A stretch of DNA of 28,548 nucleotides, from NCBI GenBank assembly GCA_030599705.1, contig JAUVNM010000001.1:1-28548 (forward strand). The letters are read 5' to 3'. The notes under the pieces are model-generated. The model saw only the letters and a list, made by a program, of their open reading frames with translations, made no database searches and had not been told where the DNA came from. Within the stretch, counting starts at the first letter, position 1, and each line of letters starts with the position of its first letter. The position numbers were made by a program, and so were the translations under genes. This DNA comes from Gammaproteobacteria bacterium. Lineage in GTDB: Bacteria; Pseudomonadota; Gammaproteobacteria; UBA9214. Of the stretch, positions 9,028 to 18,591 are shown in pieces.

Positions 9028-9488
9028 GCGGCAATATCCTGGAACTGTTCCAGCAGCCCCTGGCTATAGTCCAGGTCCGGGATCACGGCGCTTTCACTGT
9101 TGACGGTGACACGACACTGCAGCGCATCCAGTGTTGAAATTTCCATGTCCTCTGCCGTGTTCTCGTCAAACCGGACCAGCCGGGGCAATCCGGCTGCGAC
9201 AACAGCATAAAAGCGCACCGCACTGTCAGGTCGTACCGAATTGACAATCATCAACCGTGAGTACACCAGGTTTGCCGGCACCTTGTGGCCACATAACACC
9301 TCCAGCGAAATAACCGGCACAGTCTGACCACGCCACGTGATCGTTCCCAGCAGCCACTCCGGGGTATCCGGAAGTTCCTTCGGCACCTGGTAGCCGCTGA
9401 CTTCCGCGACCGTCACACTCGGTAACAGCATGTTCACGTCCCGTAGCGGGATCCACAGACTGCGTACACTGCCATTTGCATCAGCCAT
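9024..9488 (-). CDS. chpC: CheW-domain adaptor, ChpC-like
   Basis: This 154-residue single-domain CheW-like protein probably links receptor and kinase in the pilus chemosensory array. Its start, SVRSLWIPLRDVNMLLPSVTVAEV, is the first CheW strand pair, and GTITWRGQTVPVISLE is the conserved receptor/kinase-contact hairpin (family form G-WRG--VPVI). ATG at 9488 overlaps the end of the kinase gene by eight bases, and GGGAG lies seven bases upstream, so it is translated with the kinase. It is the last gene of the pil-chp operon, occupying the place of Pseudomonas ChpC, while the first CheW gene of the operon corresponds to PilI. The assignment of ChpC rather than a second PilI rests on position. 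Confidence 0.8.
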   Translation of the reverse strand: MADANGSVRSLWIPLRDVNMLLPSVTVAEVSGYQVPKELPDTPEWLLGTITWRGQTVPVISLEVLCGHKVPANLVYSRLMIVNSVRPDSAVRFYAVVAAGLPRLVRFDENTAEDMEISTLDALQCRVTVNSESAVIPDLDYSQGLLEQFQDIAA

Positions 9489-12400
9489 CTGCGTGCTCCC
9501 GTGACTCGGCCGGCTCGTCTGGCGATATTCCGATCAGACGGTGAATTGTGTCCAGCAACTCGCGTTCCTGGTACGGCTTGCCGAGATAGTGATTAACGCC
9601 GATTTCCCGTGCGCGTTCCCGGTGCTTATCCCCGGTACGCGAGGTGATCATGGTAATCGGTATGTGACGCAGGCGTTCGTTATTCCGCATTTGCGTCGCC
9701 AGCTCAAAACCATCCATCCGCGGCATCTCGATATCCAGCAGCATCATGTCCGGCACGCGGTCCTGCAGCTGACCGATGGCATCAACACCGTCTTTCGCGG
9801 TAACAACCTCGAAACCATAGCGCCGCAGCAGGCGCGTAGTCACCTTGCGCACTGTAATGGAGTCATCTACCACCATGACGGTAAGCTTGTCGTTACCTCC
9901 CGGCACAGCCACATCGGTGGCTGTCGGCTGCCTGGCCTCCATTCGAACAACCGTCGCCAGGTCAAGAATAAGTACTACCCGGCCATCGCCGAGAATAGTT
10001 GCACCGGAGATCCCGTTGACACTACTGAGTTGTACACCAAGCGGCTTAACCACGATTTCACGGTTTCCGTGCATAGCTTCCACCTGCAGCGCGACGCGCT
10101 TCTCGCCGGTGCGAATCAGCAATACCGGCAACCGGTCGCCGGTTTTTCCCGAATCCATGCCGCCGCTATCCAGCAGCGTTCCGAGATGCTTCAGCTGATA
10201 GCTGTTTCCGGCATAGTCATAGGCCGGTTCCTGTTCCGCATAGCAGGCCAGTAACTCGTCCGCCGCAACACGGACAACACCCTCGATACTTCCCAGCGGT
10301 ATACAGAACTTCTCTTCACCGGCGCGCACCAGCAATGCATGATTGATGGCCAGTGTATACGGTAGCCGCATGGTAAACAGACTTCCGTTGCCGGCCTCCG
10401 ATTCAATGCGCAATGAACCACCGAGCTGGCGCACTTCGCTGTTGACAACATCCATTCCTACACCGCGACCTGATATCTGGGTAACTTCACGGGCCGTGCT
10501 GAAACCACTGTGCAGGATAAACTGCATCACTTCATCATCCGCAAGCCCGGAATCCCCTGATATCAACCCGCGTTCAATGGCATGACTGCGAATCGCCTGC
10601 AGGTCAATGCCATGGCCGTCATCGGCAATCTGCAGGACTATCTCGTGACCTTCACGGTAAAAACTGATCTTTATGTTGCCGCATTTCGGCTTGCCGGCGT
10701 TCATTCTCACGGCCGGCTTCTCGATACCGTGATCGACTGCATTGCGCAGCATATGCTCCAGTGGCGCAATGATCCGCTCGATTACCGTGCGGTCCATTTC
10801 GCCTTCGGCCCCTTCCAGGCGCAATTCCACGCTTTTACCCAGCTCATTTGCCGCTTGCCGTACAATTCGGCGCAGACGCGGCGCGAGACTGGCGAACGGA
10901 ATCATCCGTGTCCGCAACAGCCCGTCCTGCAGGTCAGTAGTAACACGTGACTGCTGCAGGAGCAGTGTTTCCGAGTCACGCGTGGTACCGTCCATCATCT
11001 CGCGAATACTCTCAAGGTCCCCAATACTTTCCATCATAGACCGTGTCATTTGCTGCAGGTTGGAATAACGATCCATTTCCAGCGGATCAAAGCCGCTATG
11101 GGTACCACCGGTCTCCTGTTCATAGCGATACAGAATCTGCGTCTCGGTCTCTATTTCCAGGTGGCGCATCTGGTCGCGCAGGCGACTGACGGTCTGCTGC
11201 AATTCATCGATGTTGAACCGGTAGAGACCAAACTGCTGCTCCAGTCGCGACCGGTAAATATTGATCTCGCCCGTATAGTTCACCAGGTTATCCAGCAAGT
11301 CTGCCTGGATGCGCACCTGGTCCGCCCGCACCCGGGTGGCCTTGCGACGCTCCTCGCGTCGCGGCATAACGTCGCTTTGGCGGACATCTTCCGGCGAACT
11401 CGTTACAACTTCCGGCTGTGACGCCTGTTCCCGGGCCGACTGCGCCTCAACGTGTTCATCGGGTACCGATGCAGCCACCGCCACGGCCACCTGCCCCGAC
11501 GGGTCTTCAGAATCTTCCGCGGTCGTGTCTGCCGGTGCGGCCACAGCATCCGCACCGGATCCGGATTCCGGAAACTGCTCTGGCACAGCCTCCGCTGCCT
11601 CCACACCGGGCCCGCCGGTTTCTGCAATATCCGGTTTAATGGTTGCCGATCCATCAGCAAGCTGTTCCAGCCGTTGTTCCAGCTGCTGCGCACTGGCCGG
11701 CATCTCATTCGCCTTGACCTTGTCCAGCATACCCGTCAGTGAATCGTGCGCATCATGCAGGCAGTCAAACAGGCTCCCTGACACCATGACATGACCATCT
11801 ATGACACGCATCAACATGCTCTCCACGCTGTGACTGAGGTCACCGATCGCACCGATCTCGGTCATGCGCGCACCCCCCTTCAGGGTATGCAGCTGGCGCT
11901 GAAACTCGTCGATCAACCCGCGGTTATCGTGGTCATCCTGCCAGGCGCGCAAGGTTGCCTCACTGTTATTGAGGATATCCGTGGCTTCCTCGATAAAGAT
12001 ATCGAGCAATTCCGGATCCATACCGGAAAAATCACCTGCCGGCGCCGCTGGCTCCTCTGTCAACGTCTCCTGCATGACGCCCATGTCATTTGCTGCAACA
12101 TCCTCTGCAACCGGATCAGTCTCTGTATCACCGGCTGCTCCGGTTTCACTGCAACCCGTGTCCGGCACATCCCCTGCGCCTGTTGCTGCTTCTGCCTGCG
12201 GCGCTTCCTGCGCCTCATCTTCAACCACAGGAGGCCTGACCGGCAGCGACTCGATAGCCGCCAGCAGTGAGTTCAGCCGGCCAGTATCACAATCCTGTTC
12301 CGGCAGCTGCTCGACCAGGTCGGCCAGTGCCACGCGGCAGTTCCCAAGCACGTCCACGGCTGCCTCACTGACCGGCAGCTGCTGTTCATTCAATTCACCG

Positions 12401-15400
12401 AAATAACCGTACAGCGCCATTGCCAGACTGTGTATGGCCGGCACCTCGGCCGTCTCGGATATCCCCGACAAGGTATGCAGCGCACGGTACAGCGGTTCGG
12501 AGACCTGGCAGCCATTCTCATGCGCGCGGCATGCCTCGACGAAAACCTGTATCGCTGCCAGATGATCAATCGCTTCACGCCGGAATATTTCGATAATTTC
12601 CGGTTCATCGTCATCGGTATCCGGTGCTTCCGTCAAGACCTCCGCATCGCTGGTCTCCGGTTCCTCGCTGGACTCCGCGGCCGTGCTGCCATCGGAGTCC
12701 GTAGCTGCCGGCTCGCTGTCTGCAATGGCTGACATGTCCGGCTGCTCGCCGCGCGCAAGTTGCTCTGCTGCGAGCATCAGCGCCCGGTAATCCGACTCCG
12801 GTGGCGGCCCGCCATTGATCTGCGCCAGCAACCCGGACAGGGAAACCGGCATCCGCTCGAGCACCGTAACCAGTGTTGCATCCGCCGGCACCGATCCTTC
12901 AATTACCTGGTTCAGCAGGTTTTCAATCGCCCACGAAAATTCACCTGTCCGCATGGCGCCAGCCAGGCGGCCACTGCCCTTCAGGGTATGCAAACAACGG
13001 CGCAATGTTCCGAGGGCTTCGAGGTTGTCCCGGTCAGCAACCCACTCAGGCAGCCGCGCCGAGATTTCCTCGAGCAGCTCCGCGGCCTCTTCCATGTATA
13101 TCTCGACGATTTCCGGATCGGCATCCTCCGCCAGTACCGGCAGGGCATCCAGCGGATGCGATTCTTCAGCCGCAGAGACCGGAACAGCGGACGCGGGCTC
13201 TTCCGCATCCACATCTTCTGCATTGACTGCAGCTGTTTCCCCGGCTGCATCCTCTTCAGCAACTGCATTGACGGGTGGCGTATTCATCGGCCCGGACTGG
13301 TCATCGCTGTCAACCGGCGCGGCAGGTGCCAGCATGGCCATGGCACGCGCAACGAGGGCATCGACATCTGCCTCCGGCGCAGTGCCGTTCTTTACCTGTT
13401 CAAGCAGCTGCACCAGCGGTTCTCTTGCTGCCAGTACCAGTTCGAAAAAATTAGCCTGCTCACTTAGATTGCCTTCAACGGCCTGGTTCAGCAGGTTCTC
13501 GAAGGCCCAGGAAAATTCAGCCAGCGCCAGCGCACCGACCATGCGCCCGCTGCCCTTGAGCGTATGGAAAATGCGGCAAATCGTCTCGCTCATCTCCCGG
13601 TTGTTCGTGTTCGCGATCCAGCCGGGGATCAGTCGCGCCAGTTGCGCAAGCTCTTCCTCTACTTCCTCGATAAAGATTTCATAGATTTCCGGGTCCAGGT
13701 CATCAGCCAGTACCTGCATTTCGGAAATCACGGGGGTATCGGCAGCCGGGATTACGGTGCCGGACTGTTTGCATGGCGCTTCGGAGCCGGCATCCTGTGC
13801 CGCCGGGACCGAAGCCGCACCGCTGTCAAGTTTTTCCAGGCTCTGTTCGGCAATATTCAGGACCATACCGCCATGAATGCGGTTCTCACCCAGTTCCTCG
13901 ACAAAATATTCTATTGAACAGATCGCGTCTGCCAGCAAATCCAGCTGCCCCGCATCCGGCAGTTGTTCACTGCCGAGCAATGCCGTATTGAAGTAGTCAC
14001 CTACCTGCTCCACCAGGGCAGCCGCACGATCCTGACCGACAAGCTGCAGTCCACCCCGGATCTGCTGCAGCAACCCGGGCACGCTTTCAAGCCCTGCTGA
14101 TGACTCCGGGGCCTGCATATAGCTGTCGATATGTTCTTTCGCAGCCGCCATGGCAACCACTATTTCATTAATGACGGCGCTCAATCCTTCATTCCAGACA
14201 AGACTTGAAGTAGTGCTGCCAGATTCCTGTGTCAGGTTCCGTGCACGCATATCACGAATGGAAGTCTCCACGTCAATCAGGGAGTCCGCAATCCCGGCCA
14301 GTACATCGTCTGTAGCAGCAGCCGTAGCGGGCGTGATTTCGCGGCACCGCCATATTACATTTTCGATAATGCCGGCGGCATCATCGATGCCACTGATCTC
14401 CAGCGTATTTGCCAGTGTATGCAGGTCATCAACCACCTGACTTAAATCATCTGCACCGCCGGCACTGCGTTTGAACAGATCCAGCCGCTCCTTGATCTGC
14501 TCAAGATCTTCCAGCACCGCGGCCGTCACCGTATTCAGGACTTCCTTATTGCGGCCATCCAGGGCAACATTTTCCGGCTCACCCTCTGGCGGCTGCGCCT
14601 CCAGTGCAAAGACGCGGCGGATCTCGCCTGCCTGTCCGGTCTCAGTCTCACCGGCAGCAATAAGTTGCAGCAGGCTCTCGAGTAACGCTGCCGGGATTTG
14701 CGCGGAAAAATCAACCTCGCCGGCGTCAACCAGGCGCTTGATCTGCCGGTCAACCTGTCCCAGCAAGTGTTTTGAATCGGTGGTTGCTGCACCCGGATCA
14801 GCCAGCAGCATCTCGGCAAACCCCCCGGCGATCCACCAGAAGCAGGCCGCTTCCTGCCGGCGCGAGGCCTGGCGCAGGCTGTCGATTACCTCGATTATGG
14901 TCTGCAGTCCGGCGCCGTTGTCGACATTCCGGTACCAGTCCAGCAGGCCGGTCTGAAAACGCTGCCGTAAAGACCGTGCCAGTTGAGCCGCCTCGGGCAA
15001 GGTTGCCGCCTGCTGCGGGTCATAGGCCGTTACCGGCAGGTTGGCATGCAGACCGGGGCCTGTGACGTTGCCCTCCGGCATGGCGGTTGCGCCACGCAGC
15101 GTACGCAGTTCATTGATGACCGGCAACAACACGGCAATGCTTTCACGCCGGCTGTTGCGCAGACTGAACAGGTAATCGGGTAGCTGGATGAAGGCCTGCA
15201 TCAGGCTCTCTATCGCAGCCTGTGCATTGTCGAGCCGTTCATGCAGCAGGTCGTTGAGGACCTCCTCCATCTCGGTTGCAAGCAGGTCAGCTCCGTTCAA
15301 CTCGACAATACGCAAGGGTCCGCGCGCTTCATGCAGACAAACCATGCAATTATTCAGACTCCCGGCGCCGCCGTTGCCCTCGGCATATTCCTCCAGAAAC

Positions 15401-15477
15401 AGGCGGCCCTGCTTCAGCGTCTCGCCGAGTTCCTGTTGCACCCAGTTAAGCGCACTCAAATCGATTGCTTCATTCAT
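9481..15477 (-). CDS. chpA: ChpA/PilL-type hybrid histidine kinase with multiple Hpt domains
   Basis: This 1998-residue cytoplasmic kinase controls type IV pilus extension and retraction through PilG and PilH. Residues 1-130 form a FimL/ChpA-like opening domain (CLHEARGPLR at 48-57). Phosphotransfer-type helical domains follow. H638, H830 and H1197 lie in good HTLKG motifs, while H353 (HTLAN) and H1001 (HTLSG) lack the usual Lys-Gly. Acidic Ala/Pro/Glu linkers separate them. Residues 1380-1540 resemble the CheA dimerisation region. The ATPase has its N box at 1575-1586 (HMLRNAVDHGIE), G1 at DDGHGID 1619-1625 and G2 at GRGVGMD 1670-1676. A CheW-like P5 domain spans about 1708-1850. The receiver spans 1865-1985, with D1871, D1872, phospho-acceptor D1915, T1945 and K1967. 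It is shorter than the roughly 2,470-residue Pseudomonas ChpA. AGGAA precedes the ATG. Confidence 0.93.
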   Translation of the reverse strand: MNEAIDLSALNWVQQELGETLKQGRLFLEEYAEGNGGAGSLNNCMVCLHEARGPLRIVELNGADLLATEMEEVLNDLLHERLDNAQAAIESLMQAFIQLPDYLFSLRNSRRESIAVLLPVINELRTLRGATAMPEGNVTGPGLHANLPVTAYDPQQAATLPEAAQLARSLRQRFQTGLLDWYRNVDNGAGLQTIIEVIDSLRQASRRQEAACFWWIAGGFAEMLLADPGAATTDSKHLLGQVDRQIKRLVDAGEVDFSAQIPAALLESLLQLIAAGETETGQAGEIRRVFALEAQPPEGEPENVALDGRNKEVLNTVTAAVLEDLEQIKERLDLFKRSAGGADDLSQVVDDLHTLANTLEISGIDDAAGIIENVIWRCREITPATAAATDDVLAGIADSLIDVETSIRDMRARNLTQESGSTTSSLVWNEGLSAVINEIVVAMAAAKEHIDSYMQAPESSAGLESVPGLLQQIRGGLQLVGQDRAAALVEQVGDYFNTALLGSEQLPDAGQLDLLADAICSIEYFVEELGENRIHGGMVLNIAEQSLEKLDSGAASVPAAQDAGSEAPCKQSGTVIPAADTPVISEMQVLADDLDPEIYEIFIEEVEEELAQLARLIPGWIANTNNREMSETICRIFHTLKGSGRMVGALALAEFSWAFENLLNQAVEGNLSEQANFFELVLAAREPLVQLLEQVKNGTAPEADVDALVARAMAMLAPAAPVDSDDQSGPMNTPPVNAVAEEDAAGETAAVNAEDVDAEEPASAVPVSAAEESHPLDALPVLAEDADPEIVEIYMEEAAELLEEISARLPEWVADRDNLEALGTLRRCLHTLKGSGRLAGAMRTGEFSWAIENLLNQVIEGSVPADATLVTVLERMPVSLSGLLAQINGGPPPESDYRALMLAAEQLARGEQPDMSAIADSEPAATDSDGSTAAESSEEPETSDAEVLTEAPDTDDDEPEIIEIFRREAIDHLAAIQVFVEACRAHENGCQVSEPLYRALHTLSGISETAEVPAIHSLAMALYGYFGELNEQQLPVSEAAVDVLGNCRVALADLVEQLPEQDCDTGRLNSLLAAIESLPVRPPVVEDEAQEAPQAEAATGAGDVPDTGCSETGAAGDTETDPVAEDVAANDMGVMQETLTEEPAAPAGDFSGMDPELLDIFIEEATDILNNSEATLRAWQDDHDNRGLIDEFQRQLHTLKGGARMTEIGAIGDLSHSVESMLMRVIDGHVMVSGSLFDCLHDAHDSLTGMLDKVKANEMPASAQQLEQRLEQLADGSATIKPDIAETGGPGVEAAEAVPEQFPESGSGADAVAAPADTTAEDSEDPSGQVAVAVAASVPDEHVEAQSAREQASQPEVVTSSPEDVRQSDVMPRREERRKATRVRADQVRIQADLLDNLVNYTGEINIYRSRLEQQFGLYRFNIDELQQTVSRLRDQMRHLEIETETQILYRYEQETGGTHSGFDPLEMDRYSNLQQMTRSMMESIGDLESIREMMDGTTRDSETLLLQQSRVTTDLQDGLLRTRMIPFASLAPRLRRIVRQAANELGKSVELRLEGAEGEMDRTVIERIIAPLEHMLRNAVDHGIEKPAVRMNAGKPKCGNIKISFYREGHEIVLQIADDGHGIDLQAIRSHAIERGLISGDSGLADDEVMQFILHSGFSTAREVTQISGRGVGMDVVNSEVRQLGGSLRIESEAGNGSLFTMRLPYTLAINHALLVRAGEEKFCIPLGSIEGVVRVAADELLACYAEQEPAYDYAGNSYQLKHLGTLLDSGGMDSGKTGDRLPVLLIRTGEKRVALQVEAMHGNREIVVKPLGVQLSSVNGISGATILGDGRVVLILDLATVVRMEARQPTATDVAVPGGNDKLTVMVVDDSITVRKVTTRLLRRYGFEVVTAKDGVDAIGQLQDRVPDMMLLDIEMPRMDGFELATQMRNNERLRHIPITMITSRTGDKHRERAREIGVNHYLGKPYQERELLDTIHRLIGISPDEPAESREHADG

Positions 15478-15582
15478 ACTGGTTCCTGGCCACCCGCGCG
15501 ATCATATGTTGCATGGACGCGGACAGGCGTAGTGTTTGTGATTGCCCGGTACAACCACCGGCCATGCCGGTCAACTGTCCGG

Positions 15583-17586
15583 TTACGGCAGTTTGAAACC
15601 GGCAACAGAGGTATCGAGATCCTTGGCCAGGCATGACAGCTTGCCAATGGAGCTAAAGGTCTGCTCGGTGCTGCTCGCTGTCTGGGTGGTAACGTCCTGG
15701 ATGCTGTTCATGTTGCTGGAAATCTCGACTGCCGTACCGGCCTGCTCACTGGCAGACACGGAAATCGACTGAATCAGGCCGGCCAGCTGCTCGGAGACGT
15801 TCTCGATCTCCTCGAGTGCGCTGCCGGCGTCCTCTGCGAGATGTGCGCCGCTGACTACCCCGGAGGTACTCTTCTCCATGGAAATGACCGCCTCGTTGGT
15901 ATCGGCCTGAATGGCTTTCACCAGGGCCTCGATCTGGCGTGTTGCGTTGGCCGAGCGTTCTGCAAGGCGCTGCACTTCGTCGGCAACCACCGCGAAACCA
16001 CGGCCTGCCTCGCCGGCCATGGCCGCCTGGATAGAGGCATTCAGTGCCAGGATGTTGGTCTGCTCGGCGATGTCGTTAATCAGCTCGACGATATCGCCAA
16101 TCTCCTGCGAACTTTCACCGAGACGCTTGATGCGTTTCGAGGTTTCCTGGATATGCTCGCGAATGGAATCCATGCCCTCGATATTGCGCTGCACCGTTGC
16201 GCCGCCCTTCTTCGCGATCTCGACCGAGCGCATGGCCACCTTGGCAGACTCACCGGCATTGGCTGATACCGTATTCATGGAAGCTGACATGTCATTGATC
16301 ACAGCCGTTGCGGATGATATATCCCGAGACTGGCGGGTACTGGCCTCGGAAAGCTGCCGGGCAACAACCTCGGCTTCCTCGATCGAGGAAGACATCTGCG
16401 TCGATGTATCGTTGATTGTCCTGACCAGGCCGCGCAAGGAACCGACGGTTACATTGATAGAGTCGGCAATTGCACCGGTAAAGTTTTCGGTAACGGTAGT
16501 GGATACCGTCAGGTCGCCCTGGGCCAGGTCACCCATCTCATCCAGCAGACGCATAACCGCCTCCTGGTTGTGCAGGTTCTCGGACTCGACAACCTGGCTG
16601 CGGCTCCTCTGGGTACGCAGTGTTTCAAAACCCATCCAGAACAGGACCAGCAGGGATATCGCGCCAAGCAAGTAGGCCAGCTCCATGGATACCAGGCGGT
16701 TTGCCGGTGCAGCGGCATAGGCCCGCTGCAGATCATCAGCGGCACCGAACAGTTTCTCACTACGGATCGATACATCCTGTACGGCCTTCTGAATACCAAC
16801 CAGCTCTGCCGAGTTGTCAACCAGCGTACCAACATGGTCACTGATCTGACTGAACAGCAGGGCAATCTTCCTGAGCCTGTCCAGGGCAGTTTCGTCCTGA
16901 ACGGCGCCCGCATCCTTGCCGCCACGCAGCATCTGCTCGAGAATGGCGCCGAACTCATCGGTGTCCTCGGCAAAGGCGACGGCCGCGGCCTCGGCCCCGG
17001 ACATAACATTGTTGATGTTGTTCACAATACGCTGACCCAGCATGGAAAGGTGACTGGCCTGGCTTACCAGCATCGGGCTGGCATTATTCCTGACGAGGTT
17101 GTCTACCAGACCCTGGGTATGCTGCATCAGCTCCGGCATGATTTCCCGTGTCAGGCTGGCGGTCTCAGCCACCGAAAGCACCAGGATCTGGCCATCAACG
17201 ACTTCTTCAACACTGTAGCTGAACCCGTGCCAGACATTGTCCAGTTCGGTAAAGGCCTGGTACTCCGGTGTCATGCGGTAGCTCTCGCTTGCTCCGAATT
17301 CACTGCTTTCGCTATCGAGGATTTCCATGAAACGCTCCCTGGATTTCTCGAGCGCCACGAAGGCCTCCTGCTTGCCGTCGGCGGCAGCCAGGGCATACTT
17401 TGCAATTCGCTGTGACATGACCTGCTGTTCACCGGTCCACGACAGGCGCTGCTGGTCCAGTTCGGACTGGTTGTCAACCTGCACGAAAACACCCGCCATC
17501 GCACTAACGGCGCACAATACGGTAAAGGCAAGCACCTTCATCCAGCTGTCGGACACCATCGTCTTTACCTTGCTAAATACATTCAT
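15583..17586 (-). CDS. pilJ: PilJ-type methyl-accepting chemoreceptor for twitching motility
   Basis: This 667-residue inner-membrane receptor feeds the Pil-Chp kinase. A first membrane segment lies at about 18-36 and a second at about 302-320, leaving a periplasmic helical region of about 265 residues with repeated PilJ-type sequence (e.g. GEQQVMSQRIAKYA and LSMLGQRIVNNINN). A HAMP-like region follows to about 390. The signalling hairpin around 495-545 (EQTNILALNASIQAAMAGEAGRGFAVVADEVQRLAERS region) is intact. The C-terminus SVAGFKLP resembles that of PilJ and shows no CheR-tethering pentapeptide of the WF type. The ATG at 17586 follows GGAG. It lies 60 bases after pilI and 105 bases before chpA. 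No PilK methyltransferase gene follows it. Confidence 0.94.
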   Translation of the reverse strand: MNVFSKVKTMVSDSWMKVLAFTVLCAVSAMAGVFVQVDNQSELDQQRLSWTGEQQVMSQRIAKYALAAADGKQEAFVALEKSRERFMEILDSESSEFGASESYRMTPEYQAFTELDNVWHGFSYSVEEVVDGQILVLSVAETASLTREIMPELMQHTQGLVDNLVRNNASPMLVSQASHLSMLGQRIVNNINNVMSGAEAAAVAFAEDTDEFGAILEQMLRGGKDAGAVQDETALDRLRKIALLFSQISDHVGTLVDNSAELVGIQKAVQDVSIRSEKLFGAADDLQRAYAAAPANRLVSMELAYLLGAISLLVLFWMGFETLRTQRSRSQVVESENLHNQEAVMRLLDEMGDLAQGDLTVSTTVTENFTGAIADSINVTVGSLRGLVRTINDTSTQMSSSIEEAEVVARQLSEASTRQSRDISSATAVINDMSASMNTVSANAGESAKVAMRSVEIAKKGGATVQRNIEGMDSIREHIQETSKRIKRLGESSQEIGDIVELINDIAEQTNILALNASIQAAMAGEAGRGFAVVADEVQRLAERSANATRQIEALVKAIQADTNEAVISMEKSTSGVVSGAHLAEDAGSALEEIENVSEQLAGLIQSISVSASEQAGTAVEISSNMNSIQDVTTQTASSTEQTFSSIGKLSCLAKDLDTSVAGFKLP

Positions 17587-17646
17587 GGTCTTTCTCCTGA
17601 CCGGTTAGTCATAACTGCGCAACTGAAACAGTGAATCACCCGCATT

Positions 17647-18204
17647 TTATATAGCTGTCTGCATGAATCGTTCTGATGCAGACAGCGCAGGAATACTGAT
17701 AATGCCCTGAAATATGCCCTCTACCTGGAATCCGTTACTGACGTAGGGTTCCAGCACCGTGCCTGCCCGGTCGTCAGCCACTATGCATGCCGCGACCGGA
17801 AAATGCCGCAGACCATAGACCTCGTTCACGATCAGACCCGAATATATATCCTCGAATTCGATCACCAGCACCCGGCTGCGGTTATCGGGTTTGGCAACTT
17901 CGCCATACAACAACCCATGCAGATCAATCACGGGCAGCAGGCGACCGCGCACATTCGCGATACCACGTACCCAGCCAGCAGTGTTGGGAACCATGGAAAG
18001 CTGTGGCAGGGACAGGGTCTCGATCACCGCACCTATTGGCGCCAGCAGTTGCTGGTCACCCAGGCGAAAGGCAATACCCGACCACACATCCCGGCGTTCA
18101 ACCTGATCCGGAACACCAACTGCCGCGACCCGACAACCCGTTTCCATGGCCCTCAGCAGGGCCATAGGATCCATGTCTGCCGCTGCGTTCATCGTGGCCA
18201 GCAT
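17647..18204 (-). CDS. pilI: PilI, CheW-like adaptor
   Basis: This 185-residue CheW-domain protein should couple PilJ to the ChpA-type kinase. Residues about 40-175 form the CheW fold: WSGIAFRLGDQQLLAPIGAVIET, then GWVRGIANVRGRLLPVIDLHG, the conserved V-R-G-LLPVIDL hairpin. The first 35 residues are a non-conserved extension. The ATG at 18204 is chosen because it overlaps the pilH stop as TGATG, the usual sign of translational coupling; a TTG one codon earlier and an ATG at 18192 are weaker options. There is no strong Shine-Dalgarno sequence, in keeping with re-initiation. It is the third gene of the pilGHIJ-chpA-chpC operon. Confidence 0.9.
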   Translation of the reverse strand: MLATMNAAADMDPMALLRAMETGCRVAAVGVPDQVERRDVWSGIAFRLGDQQLLAPIGAVIETLSLPQLSMVPNTAGWVRGIANVRGRLLPVIDLHGLLYGEVAKPDNRSRVLVIEFEDIYSGLIVNEVYGLRHFPVAACIVADDRAGTVLEPYVSNGFQVEGIFQGIISIPALSASERFMQTAI

Positions 18205-18569
18205 CAACTGTCGAGGGCCTGGTTAATGAGATCCATCAGTGCGCCCTCGTTGACCGGCTTGGTGAGGTATTCGCATGCGCCCTGGCGTAAACCCCATACC
18301 CGGTCGACCTTCTGGTCCTTGCGGGTAACAATAATGACCGGTATCGACGCCGTCTCCGGGTTGGATGTCAGTTCACGGGTCGCCTGGTAACCGTTCAGCC
18401 CCGGCATCACAACATCCATCAGGATCAGGTCAGGTTTCTCACGCCGGGCACATTCAATCCCCTCATCACCATTCGCGGCAGTCAGTGTCTGGAAGCCATT
18501 CTTCTGCAACATCTTCTGCAGGCGGTGGGCATCGGTAGGTGAATCATCAACGATCATTATCTGCGTCAT
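18204..18569 (-). CDS. pilH: PilH, CheY-like response regulator
   Basis: This 121-residue single receiver domain is phosphorylated by the Pil-Chp kinase and, by analogy with Pseudomonas, favours pilus retraction or resets the signal. Acidic pocket residues are D8 and D9, the phospho-acceptor is D52 in LILMDVVMPG, T82 follows in IIVTRKD, and K104 lies in YLTKPV. No output domain is present. The ATG at 18569 is selected over longer in-frame starts because the receiver begins immediately (MTQIMIVDDS) and a GAGGAA site lies seven bases upstream. It begins 22 bases after pilG and its stop overlaps the pilI start. Confidence 0.94.
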   Translation of the reverse strand: MTQIMIVDDSPTDAHRLQKMLQKNGFQTLTAANGDEGIECARREKPDLILMDVVMPGLNGYQATRELTSNPETASIPVIIVTRKDQKVDRVWGLRQGACEYLTKPVNEGALMDLINQALDS

Positions 18570-18591
18570 TGCAACTTCCTCGCTAGTATCG

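Noticed and set aside
9958..10040. SGAT motif in the kinase (GISGATILGDG, residues 1822-1832), resembling an ApbE flavinylation site
   Set aside because: It is the conserved C-terminal motif of the CheA/CheW P5 domain in a cytoplasmic protein, not an exported flavoprotein.
11309..13684. Several long Ala/Ser-rich plus-strand open frames opposite the kinase gene
   Set aside because: They are antisense shadows of the Ala/Glu-rich linkers and Hpt domains, with no ribosome sites or recognisable domains.
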